A DNA stretch of 49,001 nucleotides from CAZFQG01 sp964520785. GTDB lineage: Bacteria; Planctomycetota; Planctomycetia; Pirellulales; Thermoguttaceae. Below the pieces are notes generated by a model. The model saw only the letters and a list, made by a program, of their open reading frames with translations, was not told where the DNA came from and did not search any database. The position numbers and the translations under genes are program-made. The stretch is from NCBI GenBank assembly GCA_964520785.1, contig CAZFQG010000017.1, positions 1 through 49,001 of the forward strand, written 5' to 3'. Numbering within the stretch: position 1 is the first letter of the stretch; each line of letters opens with the position of its first letter. Positions 40,550 through 49,001 of this stretch are shown in pieces.

Positions 40550-42360
40550 AGCAGACGCCGATCGAACTACTGGCCCCGGCCAGAGACCGGACGTGCGGCG
40601 AAACGGCGATCAATGCCGGCGCGGACGCGGTCTACATCGGCGCGCCCCGGTTCGGCGCCCGGCGCAACGCGGCCAACAGCGTGGCGGACGTCGCCCTGTT
40701 GGTGGAATACGCACACCGCTACCAGTCCCGGGTGTACGTGACGGTCAACACGGTTCTATTGGAGCGGGAAGTGGAGGAAGCAGTCGCCCTCTTGCGCCAA
40801 CTCCACGGCGTGGGCATCGACGCCGCCATCATCCAGGACCTGGGCTTGCTGGAAGTCGACCTGCCCCCCATCCCCCTCATCGCCAGCACCCAGACCCACG
40901 CCCACAGCCTGGACAAGGTCCGGTTTCTCGAGGCGGCCGGGTTCTCTCGGGTGATTCTGGCGAGGGAACTCTCGATCTGTGAAATGGCCCACATCCGGGC
41001 GCACACCACGATTGAACTGGAGGCGTTCGTGCATGGGGCGCTGTGCGTCTGCTACAGCGGACAGTGCTACCTGAGCCACGCCATTGGAGGTCGCAGTGCC
41101 AACCGCGGAGAATGCGCCCAGCCCTGCCGGAAGCGGTACCGCCTGGTCGACGGAGGTGGCAAGGTTTATGCAAACGGCCATTTGCTGTCGCCAAAAGACC
41201 TCAGCCGGATCCGCCTCCTGGGGGAGTTGCTCGACGCGGGGATCACGTCGTTCAAAATCGAAGGCCGCCTCAAGGACGAGATTTACGTGGCCAACACGGT
41301 CACCGCCTATCGTCGCGCTCTGGACGCCTGCCTGGATGCCCGGGGGATGCGCGGTTGCACGGACCGGATTACCTGCGCGTTCACTCCCGATCTGGACGCC
41401 ACGTTTCACCGCGGCTACGTGGAGGGTTTCGCCCAAGGGGACGAAAAGATGGCGAGCCTGAACACCCCCAAGGCCATGGGAATTCCGGTCGGCACGGCCC
41501 TGGGAAGAAACGGAAACACGGTAAAGATCGACGCCGTCGAGAAGTTGTGCGCCGGCGACGGGCTGTGCTTCTTCTCCCCCGATGGAACACTCAGTGGAAC
41601 GTCCGTACAAGCCGTATCCGAAGGGGCGATCGTCGTCAATGCCGCCGCCGGAATAGGGCCGGGCACGGTGCTATACCGGAATCACTCACGGCAGTTTCAT
41701 CTGACCGTGAGAAAGGGGGTCCGAAGGAAGGTTCCCGTCCGCATCCGACTGGAGACGACGCGGCCGGGCATTCAACTCATTGCGGAAGACCTGGCAGGGA
41801 ATCGCGGGACCGCGGGCCTGTCCGGACCCTTCGAGTCTCCCCGGAACCGGGAGTTGGCGGAAAAAAGGTGGAAATTACAACTCGAAAAGACAGGAAAGAC
41901 GGAGTTCATTTGCGAGCAGGTGGAACTTCCGAACGCCGGGATGCCGTTTGTCCCGGTGGCTGCCATGAACGACCTCCGCCGCCGCGGATTGGACGCCCTC
42001 CGCGCAGCCCGGCTCCGTTCCATCCCGACTCTCCTCAGGCGGCAAAAACGCCCCACGCCCTGCTTGCCCGAGACGCTGGATTCCACGTACAACATCACCA
42101 ATTCCCAGGCCGGGCGGTTGTATCGGCAGTTCGGGGCAAGCGAAATCACTCCCGGCCCCGAGGCGGGCGGACCTATTGCCGAGGGGCGGGTGATGATTTC
42201 GAAATACTGCCTTCGCCGAGAACTCGGTGCATGTCTCCTCCGGCCCTCGGGCAAGAACCTACCGGGGGATTTGCACCTGGTGACCGAGGACGGCAAAGAG
42301 AACTTGCGGCTGGAGTTTGATTGTCAGGGGTGTAGGATGCGCCTGATCAGAGAGGGGTGA
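40543..42360 (+). CDS. U32 peptidase-family protein (RlhA/TrhP-like RNA hydroxylation)
   Basis: 605 residues, GTG start overlapping the Nudix gene by 7 nt. The N-terminal barrel is IELLAPARDRTCGETAINAG. The U32 signature is ELEAFVHGALCVCYSGQCYL followed by RSANRGECAQPCRKRY; its Cys cluster binds an Fe-S centre. A DUF3656-type C-terminal half (residues ~400-600) with further Cys (CLLRPSGK, FDCQGC) makes it the long form, like E. coli RlhA, which makes 5-hydroxycytidine in 23S rRNA. Prephenate-dependent tRNA hydroxylation (TrhP) is the alternative. It is called a peptidase only by history. Confidence 0.88.
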   Translation: MVKQTPIELLAPARDRTCGETAINAGADAVYIGAPRFGARRNAANSVADVALLVEYAHRYQSRVYVTVNTVLLEREVEEAVALLRQLHGVGIDAAIIQDLGLLEVDLPPIPLIASTQTHAHSLDKVRFLEAAGFSRVILARELSICEMAHIRAHTTIELEAFVHGALCVCYSGQCYLSHAIGGRSANRGECAQPCRKRYRLVDGGGKVYANGHLLSPKDLSRIRLLGELLDAGITSFKIEGRLKDEIYVANTVTAYRRALDACLDARGMRGCTDRITCAFTPDLDATFHRGYVEGFAQGDEKMASLNTPKAMGIPVGTALGRNGNTVKIDAVEKLCAGDGLCFFSPDGTLSGTSVQAVSEGAIVVNAAAGIGPGTVLYRNHSRQFHLTVRKGVRRKVPVRIRLETTRPGIQLIAEDLAGNRGTAGLSGPFESPRNRELAEKRWKLQLEKTGKTEFICEQVELPNAGMPFVPVAAMNDLRRRGLDALRAARLRSIPTLLRRQKRPTPCLPETLDSTYNITNSQAGRLYRQFGASEITPGPEAGGPIAEGRVMISKYCLRRELGACLLRPSGKNLPGDLHLVTEDGKENLRLEFDCQGCRMRLIREG

Positions 42361-42378
42361 GGCGTTTCTTCAGGTAGA

Positions 42379-42650
42379 CGAATCTCCCTTCGACGTCCGT
42401 CGAGTTGCCCGAGACGCCGGTCCACGTAACGGAGCATCGGCTGGCCGTTTACCGGGACGCGGACGGGAATCTCTACATTCTCGACTGCCCGGAACTCAAG
42501 GGGCCGATCTTCGGACCGCGGCTGTTGGCGACCATCGGTTGGCTCAAGTCGATGGCACATTGCAGCTACTCGACCATCGAAGCGTGGATGGAGGACGTTT
42601 TGCGGGTGCCCGGTTCCCGCGGTTATCCGAGCACTGGACATCACCGATGT
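42379..42650 (+). mobile_element. IS66-family transposase remnant
   Basis: About 90 codons without a proper start match the mid N-terminal part of IS66 transposases: VELPETPVHVTEHRLAVYRD, then IFGPRLLATIGWLKSMAHCS, IEAWMEDVLRVPGSRGY. The zinc-binding start, the catalytic DDE region and both terminal repeats are absent. It directly abuts the 3' end of the truncated propeller gene on the opposite strand, so insertion followed by deletion is the likely history. Confidence 0.72.
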
Positions 42651-42679
42651 ATGGAGGTGGGACAATCAGCCCCTCCCTG

Positions 42680-43765
42680 TTACTTGCCATACTCCTGCAC
42701 AACATAGATGGACATCTCGTTGGAACCTGTCCGTACCACGCCACGCGCTGGGAAGTTCGTGCGAGAAGTCCAGTTCCGGGGGCCAATGCCAGGCCGGATA
42801 AGAGCATTCAGAAAGGTCCGATCGATGACGGTGCCGCCGCGAATAGTCATCAACACCGGCTCCGAGCAATCCTTGGCCTGGAAATAGGCCAGATCGAGCA
42901 TCTTTTCGTCTTCATCGGATATCGCTCGCCGTCCGGCCATCAGTCGCATCGGCAAAGACACATAGATATGTGGTGCGCGAAAATACGGATCGGCCTGGCT
43001 CGCATAGAGCTGCGTGCTGGGAGTAGAAGTCCCCGTATCCGAATAGGTCACATCGATCCGGCCCGACCAGTCCTTGAAATCCTTTGCTACGGCCCGGGCA
43101 AGGTACCGCTTGCTTCCAGGGTAGATGCTGTAGTACATCACATACTGGTCTTCAAGGTCAGACCAGAATGCGGAGGCCTGGTGAGGAATCAGTTCTCGCC
43201 TGTCGTTGAAGACCGGCTTCGACAGCTTCGTCCAACGAATACCGTCCGGCGACGTGTAACCATTCATTCCATTCTTGCTTGTACCCCCGGCGACCGCCTT
43301 ATATCTCTCTACGGGAGAACACGCGGGATTCGTGTCCAGGCAAGGACTGAAGTTGGCGATATCCGCGCCAGACAAAATCACATTGTTCTCGCTCGATCCG
43401 TTTACGTCGACCAACCCCAGACGTGGCTTGGTCCAGCGAATACCGTCGTTCGACTCGGCCACACAAGATACTACCTGCGCATCAAGACCCGGCCACCCTC
43501 GGTAATAGGCCCGGTATAGGTCACCGTCCTTGATCACGGTCGCATAGCCACAAAACAGACCTTCCCAGTGCTCATCGAACCGGATCGCAATTCCCTCGTC
43601 CTTTGGCTCCTGCAAGACTAGCTGCGTTCCATCCATACGGTCTATCAGATAGCGATCAACGAAAAGCTCCAGCCTATTTCCGATATTCAAAGGCCCAGCG
43701 GCATAACCAGTGGATGCGATGAGTGCGATCAGCAGAATTGCGCGCGACAAGTATTTGGTAGGCAT
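42680..43765 (-). CDS. Exported GH43/GH32-like beta-propeller protein, probably C-terminally truncated
   Basis: 361 residues; ATG at 43765 with GAGGAAAG 4 nt upstream. A signal peptide (SRAILLIALIASTGYAAG) is followed by a five-blade propeller start: RLELFVDRYLIDRMDGTQLV, then YRAYYRGWPG, SNDGIRWTKPRLGLVDVNGS and YTSPDGIRWTKLSKPVFND. Such proteins are common in planctomycetes and presumed glycosidase-like. The end NEMSIYVVQEYGK is followed at once by TAA. Relatives, as I recall them, continue with PTAHLxRY and ~100-130 more residues. The missing end faces the IS66 remnant. The main propeller is intact, so activity is possible. It is coupled to the short upstream frame by TAATG. Confidence 0.68.
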   Translation of the reverse strand: MPTKYLSRAILLIALIASTGYAAGPLNIGNRLELFVDRYLIDRMDGTQLVLQEPKDEGIAIRFDEHWEGLFCGYATVIKDGDLYRAYYRGWPGLDAQVVSCVAESNDGIRWTKPRLGLVDVNGSSENNVILSGADIANFSPCLDTNPACSPVERYKAVAGGTSKNGMNGYTSPDGIRWTKLSKPVFNDRRELIPHQASAFWSDLEDQYVMYYSIYPGSKRYLARAVAKDFKDWSGRIDVTYSDTGTSTPSTQLYASQADPYFRAPHIYVSLPMRLMAGRRAISDEDEKMLDLAYFQAKDCSEPVLMTIRGGTVIDRTFLNALIRPGIGPRNWTSRTNFPARGVVRTGSNEMSIYVVQEYGK

Positions 43766-43935
43766 TATGCTTTCCTCACGTTGAAGGGAACAATGCACCA
43801 GGCGCCGAGGTTGGCTTTGGCAAAGACGCCTGTAGGGTCGGTCCCGTCTTCGGCCGAAGCCGTTGCGCTGTTTGTCGCAAACACTGCCGACGCGACGAAG
43901 AGCCTCGCGATAAGCGGTTTCTCTTGACATTTCAC
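43765..43935 (-). pseudogene. N-terminal remnant of a sugar isomerase/epimerase-like exported protein
   Basis: GTG at 43935, with GGAG 7 nt upstream, opens 56 codons: a signal peptide (IARLFVASAVFATNSATASA) then FAKANLGAWCIVPFNVRKA and TAA. The AWCIVPF strand is the start of a TIM-barrel isomerase/epimerase family that I know from planctomycetes (AWCIVPFDxKKRxPxxRA). Everything after the first strand is missing. The TAA overlaps the next ATG as TAATG, so the stub may still help translate the propeller gene. Confidence 0.6.
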
Positions 43936-44048
43936 GAGACTCTCCGTGGTGGACGGGTCTCTTCACCCGGCCTCGCCGGGGGGCGGGCGGAAGACCGCCT
44001 CACAACGGAGGGCACCTTCGAACCCCAGTCCCCGATGAGCTGCCGGTA

Positions 44049-44441
44049 CTATTTCAGCGTCACCGTTATGTTGTTTTCTTTCGGCTCGATGACGAACTTT
44101 TTGTTGTGCGTGACGGTTTGCCCGCCCAAGGGTCCCAGGCCGATGGGTATGAGAACTTCCGCACGGACGTATTCGCCGGGCACGCCGCCGGCGAGCCATT
44201 CCTCGTGAAAGAGCGTTTTCAGCGTAAAGCTGCCGTCTTCATCGATGGTGCCTTCAGCAATGTAACTGCCTTCCTTGGGTATCAATTTCAGCAGCGAACC
44301 GGCCGGAATCCTGCCCGCCGGGGCGACCAGCTTGCCCACCACCGGATATGTTTCCGGCGGGGTATAGGTGGGCTTGCGGTAGCAGCCGGCGGCGAAAACC
44401 ACCGCTGCGAACAACATCCAGACGAGAAATCGTGTTTGCAT
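44049..44441 (-). CDS. Small lipoprotein with carboxypeptidase-regulatory-like beta fold
   Basis: 130 residues. Lipobox signal FLVWMLFAAVVFAAGC, then an all-beta domain VVGKLVAPAGRIPAGSLLKL with GTIDEDGSFTLKTLF and EYVRAEVLIPIG. Planctomycetes often place such lipoproteins directly after a DUF1559 gene, as here (~100 bp). They are presumed surface partners of unknown role. There is a short ~100-bp gap with no terminator on each side. Confidence 0.85.
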   Translation of the reverse strand: MQTRFLVWMLFAAVVFAAGCYRKPTYTPPETYPVVGKLVAPAGRIPAGSLLKLIPKEGSYIAEGTIDEDGSFTLKTLFHEEWLAGGVPGEYVRAEVLIPIGLGPLGGQTVTHNKKFVIEPKENNITVTLK

Positions 44442-44539
44442 CGAACTTCCCCTTCTGAAGAAGAGTCTTCATTCCGAGACCTCTTTCGTCCCGCGGACGC
44501 CCAGGTTCAAGAACCAGGGCTACCCGTCCGTGGCGTTTA

Positions 44540-45521
44540 TTACTGTTCCCAACCTTCCGGCAGAATCCGGCCGTCTTGTGGATTGCAGGCCAAGGCCCAG
44601 ATGGTTTCACTCATCGACGAACCGACCGAAGCGACGCTGCCATCGGCCATGGCCACGTTCATGACGCCGGGGTGCGGGGTGTGTGCCCGGGCGTTGTCGC
44701 AGGAATTGTATGGATGCGGCGTTTCCTGGAACATCCAGCACGCATAATGGCCCTGACTGAGGGGATTGTGATTGCTGCTCGCTGTTCAAACAGAATGCCG
44801 GACGGAATCCCGGGCTGGCGGCGGACCACACGTTGGACCAGTTGAAAGCAAACACTTCCGAGAAAGGTTTGCCCACTTTTCCGCAACTGGCATATCGTTC
44901 GGCAAACACGATGGTTTTCGAGGTGCCGTCCGGGAACGAGCGGTCCAATGTAGCCTCGCCTTGCATTCGTAAACCTGCATTCGTGTTATCGGGATCGCCG
45001 AAAACGAGGTAGTTGGCGCCATAGCAGGACGCTCCATACCAATTCGCACCACCATAACGAGAGGGAGGTCTGCCATCCGTGACACCCGTAGGATCCGACG
45101 GGCACAAGAAAGCGTTGATCGTCTCGGTGCAAGTGCCATAGGCCGGACCACGGGATGGGTCGTCCCAATGCGTAAGCAGTACGCCGTCTGACTTTCCCCT
45201 TTCGAAAACAGCGATGTTCTCCAGGTACGGCAGAAGCCAATAGAACAGGGTGGCGCCCTTTACACCTTTGTATGGGCCGGAATACGAAGCATCCACGTCG
45301 CTTAAGAGGCCGCTTGTGGACAGCGGCGGTAACATACGATTGGCGTCGTAAGCGGCGTGGACGGCCAATCCCAGTTGCTTCATATTGTTCGAACATTGAA
45401 TCCGTCGAGCCGCTTCGCGGGCCGCCTGCACGGCGGGCAGCAATAGCGCGATCAAGATGCCGATGATCGGGATCACCACCAGCAGTTCAACCAAGGTAAA
45501 TGCCTTGTCATGCTTATTCAT
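44540..45521 (-). pseudogene. DUF1559 prepilin-like protein with a frameshift near 44751-44753
   Basis: From ATG at 45521 the prepilin signal AFTLVELLVVIPIIGILIAL (unusual Pro for the common Ala) is followed by AAREAARRIQCSNNMKQLGL, and FLCPSDPTGV mid-gene. After NSEQQSQSPQSG the frame goes wrong, into Arg/His-rich sequence. In the +1 frame the proper end continues: YACWMFQETPHPYNSCDNAR, then HPGVMNVAMADGSVASVGS with the H-x9-DG motif, ending at 44540. One extra G in a GGG run (CCC at 44751-44753 on the plus strand) explains it. Corrected length is ~326 residues. It may be a sequencing error, since the run is homopolymeric. Confidence 0.85.
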
Positions 45522-45568
45522 CGTTCGCTTGGTTTCCCAAAGACACCGCGAAAAGCGGTTTCAAATCG

Positions 45569-47389
45569 CTACTCATAAGTGACGCTTATCAACAGCTCTT
45601 CTTCCGGGTGGGCGTCAACCGTAAACATGGCATAATGACCGCCTAGCACATTGGCCTCGGTGTATTCTCGTGGACTGCCGTTGACGGAAATACGAGCTTT
45701 TTTTTCCTTAAAGCCAAGCGGAGCCATCAATGTGAGGGAGTCTATTTTCACGTCGCCGGAAAGAACGTAGTCAGCGGTCGAAGACTCGGAGTTCCAAGCT
45801 ACGTCTCTTAATGAGACGCCTTCCCTGGCCCGCCAGAACTCGTTCAGGGCGTTGTTGCCGATCAACCCCATGCCGAGGCTCTTTGCGTAATTGACGGTGT
45901 TTCGAAAGTGGGTGTCCGTCCTATTGATCGGGTGGTTGAGTGTTCCGGCCGCCAGATAGTGCGGATGCCAGATGTAGCCGTAGGCGGAGTGGTATTTTCC
46001 CATGGCAAGGTCCATTATCCGCTTGCTCATCTGGAACATCTCTTCTTCGCTCAGACCAAGCCCGGAGAGCTTCAGCGGCCGTCCGCCGGGTTTATAGGTC
46101 AGCGTCGAGCCGTCGGGCTTCCAGAAATCGAGATTGTCACAGGTATAGACGGGAATTTGCAGGAAATCCATCCTCCGATAATGCTGGGTGTCGATCATGT
46201 TGTAGGGCAATCCGGTTCCGACCCAATAACCCGATTTTGCCGGCTTATCGTCCCATAACTTGAGTCCGAGCATCGATTCATACTGAAGCCCAACCTTTTC
46301 CGACCATGCCGGAAGCTGGTCGCAGGTTTCCCAACGGCAGCAGTGGGGACGCTGCCCGAGTATCTTCCCGCCGGTGTCGGCCATGACTTTTTTCAACTGC
46401 CCGGCCAACTCCGTTTCGCTGAAGAGTTGGCCGGCCATGAAATCGGGATGCAGGGCAAACTCGATGCCGGCTTCCGACAGCGTTTTGAACTGCTCGGCGC
46501 TGATCGGCTGCGACGAAGCCGTGAGGTAAATCGTATACGGCGAGGCAAGCTCTTTCATCAGTTCCATGGTGGCGCTCATTTGCTCGAAAGTGGCCCAGTC
46601 CTGATCGCCCGACGGACTCAACATGGCCAAATGCCCCGCGGGAAAGTACCATTTCCTCATCACCGGCACGTCGAGCAATTCCAGAAATTTGCCGACGATC
46701 AATCGGCGCAAAAGGTCGATCTGCGGCACTTCGCCCAGCTCATATTCGACATTCGTTGCGTCGCTGGCCGCCCCCACCTCCTCGGATTTCGGCTACAGAA
46801 TCGTCAACATGGTTGTAGCGAGGTCGAATGCAACGACCATCGCCGTCGGCGAGCCGTGTTTGGTGCAGATAATGCCCCCGGCCCGCGAAGACGGCTCCAA
46901 CCGGGTTAAGCACTCTCCGCCCTCGTAGAGCTTCGCCTTGCCGAAAAGTTGAAAACGGACGTCATGGGGAACTAGCGAGGTACTATCTCGCTTAACTTCC
47001 ATATATCCGCCTTCTTGAATCCCGGTCTCTTTCAGGTTCAACAACTCGGCCAAGGAGCCCCCCGGTTGCAGCGACAAGAGCACGCCGCCCCTATCCATGA
47101 AACTCTTGACCGCTTCAGCGGAAGAATCGAAGCCTTCGCCGAGCACCAATCCCTTCAAATTGAACGTTTTCAAGCGGTCGAGGTTATCGATTCTAACGTA
47201 GGGGATTCCTTCGGCCCTGAGTATCTCCTCGAGCACGATGCTTGCGCTTCCGTCATGGTAACACAAACCGATAAGCCGGTTTGCAACATCGCTGTTGGCA
47301 TCTTCTCCAGCCGCGGTAAGGATCGAACCGCTTAGAAAGAGGACCCAACAAAACAAGCAAGTGTTCTTGAACGTTCGTAGCAGTTTCAT
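45569..47389 (-). pseudogene. Exported polysaccharide-deacetylase-like protein interrupted by in-frame TAG (46793-46795)
   Basis: ATG at 47389 opens a signal peptide (NTCLFCWVLFLSGSILTA). Then comes a ~160-residue domain like a class I amidotransferase-type flavodoxin fold (GLVLGEGFDSSAEAVKSFMD, GGVLLSLQPGGSLAELL). TAG follows DLATTMLTIL, and the same frame continues at once with PKSEEVG for 405 more codons. It reads RKWYFPAGHLAMLSPSGDQD, then IEFALHPDF and YGYIWHPHYLAAG, a NodB-like deacetylase barrel. The two halves make one ~606-residue protein. A Gln at the TAG would fit. The GTG at 46777 could restart the second half, but there is no ribosome site or signal peptide. Confidence 0.82.
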
Positions 47390-47557
47390 CAGATATCAAG
47401 TCCTTTCCTTCAAACGGATGGCGCGGCGCGCCTCGGGATCGAAAGACTGGCATCCCCGTTCGATTTCGTACAGCTTCGCGATCGACGGACCTGGCAATTC
47501 CGCGCGAATACAGGACACCATACACAACCATCGCTCCAACAAATTGTCCTCCCGCCC

Positions 47558-47968
47558 TCACCGCTTCAACTCAAACGTAAATTCGTTCCTCTTATCCTCC
47601 ACCGTCGCCTTCAGCGGAGTCGTCTCTACGGACGAGTACAACAGCGGCACCCGGGTCATGTTGGCCGTGATGCGGCCCATGGCCGGGGGGCCTTGGGGGA
47701 AGGAGTCGGTGACGGTGACTACGTGCTCGCCCAGGACGGCGCCGTCGCCGGATTTGAAGGTCGTGAGCGTGAAACGGCCCTGGGCGTCGGTGGTCCCCGT
47801 CGCGGGGCGGCCTTTGGCCGGGTGGAAGATGATGTTGAATGCATTGGCCGGTTGGCCGCCCAAGGTCACGGTTCCGCTCACCTTGGCCGTGTAGTCCAGG
47901 CCGCGGCCGCAACCGGTGAAGAGTAGCAATACGCAGAACAGCGTGAATGAAAGCAGTCGGGTTATCAT
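47558..47968 (-). CDS. Small lipoprotein, transthyretin/carboxypeptidase-regulatory-like
   Basis: 136 residues from ATG at 47968 with GAGG upstream. Lipobox signal SFTLFCVLLLFTGC, then VSGTVTLGGQPANAFNIIFH, TGTTDAQGRFTLTTFKSGD and VLGEHVVTVTD, a beta-sandwich typical of planctomycete lipoproteins beside DUF1559 genes. It starts 8 bp after the DUF1559 stop, so the two are one operon. It is intact, in contrast with the damaged pair at 44-45.5 kb. Confidence 0.88.
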   Translation of the reverse strand: MITRLLSFTLFCVLLLFTGCGRGLDYTAKVSGTVTLGGQPANAFNIIFHPAKGRPATGTTDAQGRFTLTTFKSGDGAVLGEHVVTVTDSFPQGPPAMGRITANMTRVPLLYSSVETTPLKATVEDKRNEFTFELKR

Positions 47969-47976
47969 GGCGTCCT

Positions 47977-49001
47977 CTACTCCGGCAACTTGGCGGTTTC
48001 GCCCGCGTCGATGGTGGCCAGGGCGCGATAGACTTTCAGGTCGATATTGTCGTTGACGAAGCCAACGCTGCCGTCGCACATGGCGAAGCCGGCGCCGTTC
48101 GGATGGGCGCTGGCATAGCACCAGTTCGACTGCCAGTCGAGGGCGCCGGCCGGGGTGCCGATGGTCGCCCATTGGGAGTTCAGGGGTATGGCGCAGGTCG
48201 CCACGCAGGCGTTGTTGCAGTACCACCACGACCAGGCGCTGTTGGCCGGCAGCGCCTCGCCCATCGCGAAGGTGTGCGCCGTGCCGTCCTTGACGTCGTC
48301 CGGCCCCGTCATGTTCTTCTTGACATCCGACGGAACGGAAGGGCCGACGCCGTGCGTGTTGGCGCAGATGATGCCGTTGCAGTAAAGCAGGCAGTTGTCG
48401 CTGCCGGCCCAGCGGCCCGAAGACGCCGTGTTGGCCCAGGGAGTGCCGCTGAAGAAGTTGCTTCCCGAACAGGCCTTGTAGTTGGTCACCGCCTTGGGAT
48501 CATCGGGGTCGTAGGACGTGGGGCCCGACCCGTCCGACCGCCCGCCTAAGAGACCGTCGTTGGAAGCCGAATCCGACGGGCAGAGAAAGCCCGAGACCAC
48601 CGTCCTGGCCACCTCGAAATTCGCGTAGGCCGGCGAGGAACGCGACGTGGTCTTCTGACCCAACGGATACTCCGGCCGCAACATCTCGTAGAGCGGTTCC
48701 ATGTCGATATAGGGCAGAATCGCCTGCATCCAACTGTACGTTTTGTAATCCGCTTGAAAGGTCGTCCCCGACTCTCGGTAATTGATCGGAAACGTCTTGT
48801 GGGCACTGCTATAGACGTGCAGAGCCAGCGTAAGCTGCTTCATGTTGTTGGTGCACTGCGAACGCCTTGCCGCCTCCCGGGCAGCCTGTACGGCCGGGAG
48901 CAGCAGGGCGATCAAAATACCGATGATCGCGATGACCACCAGGAGTTCCACCAACGTAAAACCGTGTAGGGGCCGGCGAAAGGTATGCTTTCGCGGCGTA
49001 A
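47977..49001 (-). CDS. DUF1559 prepilin-like surface protein, 5' end outside the window
   Basis: At least 341 residues; the frame is open to the right edge with RRPLHGFTLVELLVVIAI at the start of the visible part, so only a few leader residues are missing. It has AAREAARRSQCTNNMKQLTL, GFLCPSDSASNDG, and the H-x9-DG motif in SAHPNGAGFAMCDGSVGFV near the end. The type III (prepilin) signal is cleaved after HG. Such proteins form or decorate surface fibres in planctomycetes. It is followed by its lipoprotein partner 8 bp downstream. Stop TAG. Confidence 0.93.
   Translation of the reverse strand, partial: TPRKHTFRRPLHGFTLVELLVVIAIIGILIALLLPAVQAAREAARRSQCTNNMKQLTLALHVYSSAHKTFPINYRESGTTFQADYKTYSWMQAILPYIDMEPLYEMLRPEYPLGQKTTSRSSPAYANFEVARTVVSGFLCPSDSASNDGLLGGRSDGSGPTSYDPDDPKAVTNYKACSGSNFFSGTPWANTASSGRWAGSDNCLLYCNGIICANTHGVGPSVPSDVKKNMTGPDDVKDGTAHTFAMGEALPANSAWSWWYCNNACVATCAIPLNSQWATIGTPAGALDWQSNWCYASAHPNGAGFAMCDGSVGFVNDNIDLKVYRALATIDAGETAKLPE

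Noticed and set aside
42549..42563. A sigma54-like TGGCAC element
   Set aside because: It lies inside the IS66 remnant, the -12 GC spacing is wrong and no gene follows.
4568..47389. Reassignment of TAG to an amino acid, suggested by two internal TAGs
   Set aside because: Many intact genes in the window end properly at TAG (NarL regulator, phosphatase, aldehyde dehydrogenase, STAS, aminotransferase, TPR protein), so TAG is a working stop.

Overview
The window most resembles a high-GC Planctomycetota-type bacterial chromosome or metagenome contig. The indicators are several DUF1559 prepilin-like surface proteins with an H-x9-DG C-terminal motif, small lipoproteins paired with them, PEP-CTERM sorting signals, dockerin-like repeats beside a PEP-CTERM, a Hanks kinase with DWG in place of DFG, a CsrA/BON pair, and isolated secreted glycosidase-like proteins. 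No rRNA, tRNA or CRISPR was recognised.

Layout. 0-4.5 kb: the 3' end of a GH20 hexosaminidase, then a tight minus-strand assimilatory operon (sulfite/nitrite reductase, siroheme synthase N-domain, CobA-HemD fusion). Its genes overlap by ATGA and it has a recognisable sigma70-type promoter and a long leader. 4.5-9.2 kb: a PEP-CTERM gene broken by an in-frame TAG, then a PAS/GAF histidine kinase, a NarL-type regulator and a membrane polyferredoxin. 9.2-14.8 kb: a decayed island with a theme of sulfur and molybdenum cofactor chemistry. Only a NifS-like cysteine desulfurase and a Thi4 thiazole synthase look intact. They lie among remnants of a glutamine amidotransferase, MoeA, TauE/SafE, a DUF1559 protein and LarE, each with an end or middle missing. 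14.8-21 kb: a partner-switching set (RsbU-like phosphatase, STAS protein, PAS-bearing Ser/Thr kinase) that encloses an acylating aldehyde dehydrogenase. 21-24.4 kb: HU protein with its own promoter, a tiny lipoprotein whose stop codon lies inside a MITE-like repeat, and a secreted glycosidase-like protein.

24.6-30.4 kb holds the most unusual gene, a ~1936-residue exported protein. It combines an apparently complete PHP metallo-phosphoesterase active site, a LamG-like lectin domain, two glycine-rich domains embedded in autotransporter-type beta-strand repeats (a ~1.39 kb internal duplication), dockerin-like calcium loops and a PEP-CTERM anchor. 30.6-34.9 kb: an NtrB/NtrC-type two-component pair, a stand-alone receiver, CsrA and a BON protein. 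35-42.4 kb: housekeeping genes (Nudix, aminotransferase, LipB, SmpB, TPR, HhH-GPD glycosylase, Nudix, U32 peptidase-family RNA hydroxylation protein).

42.4-49 kb: a second decayed region of exported proteins. It contains an IS66 remnant, a propeller glycosidase-like gene that looks 3'-truncated, an isomerase leader remnant, a DUF1559 gene with a frameshift, a deacetylase-like gene with an in-frame TAG, and an intact lipoprotein/DUF1559 pair that runs off the window.

Two themes recur. First, surface-protein genes and the sulfur island show an excess of deletions, frameshifts and CAG-to-TAG-like interruptions, while housekeeping genes are clean. Second, TAG is the normal terminator of many intact genes here, so the internal TAGs are not evidence of a changed genetic code. 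All family assignments are from reading the sequences and from memory of the families; no database search was possible.
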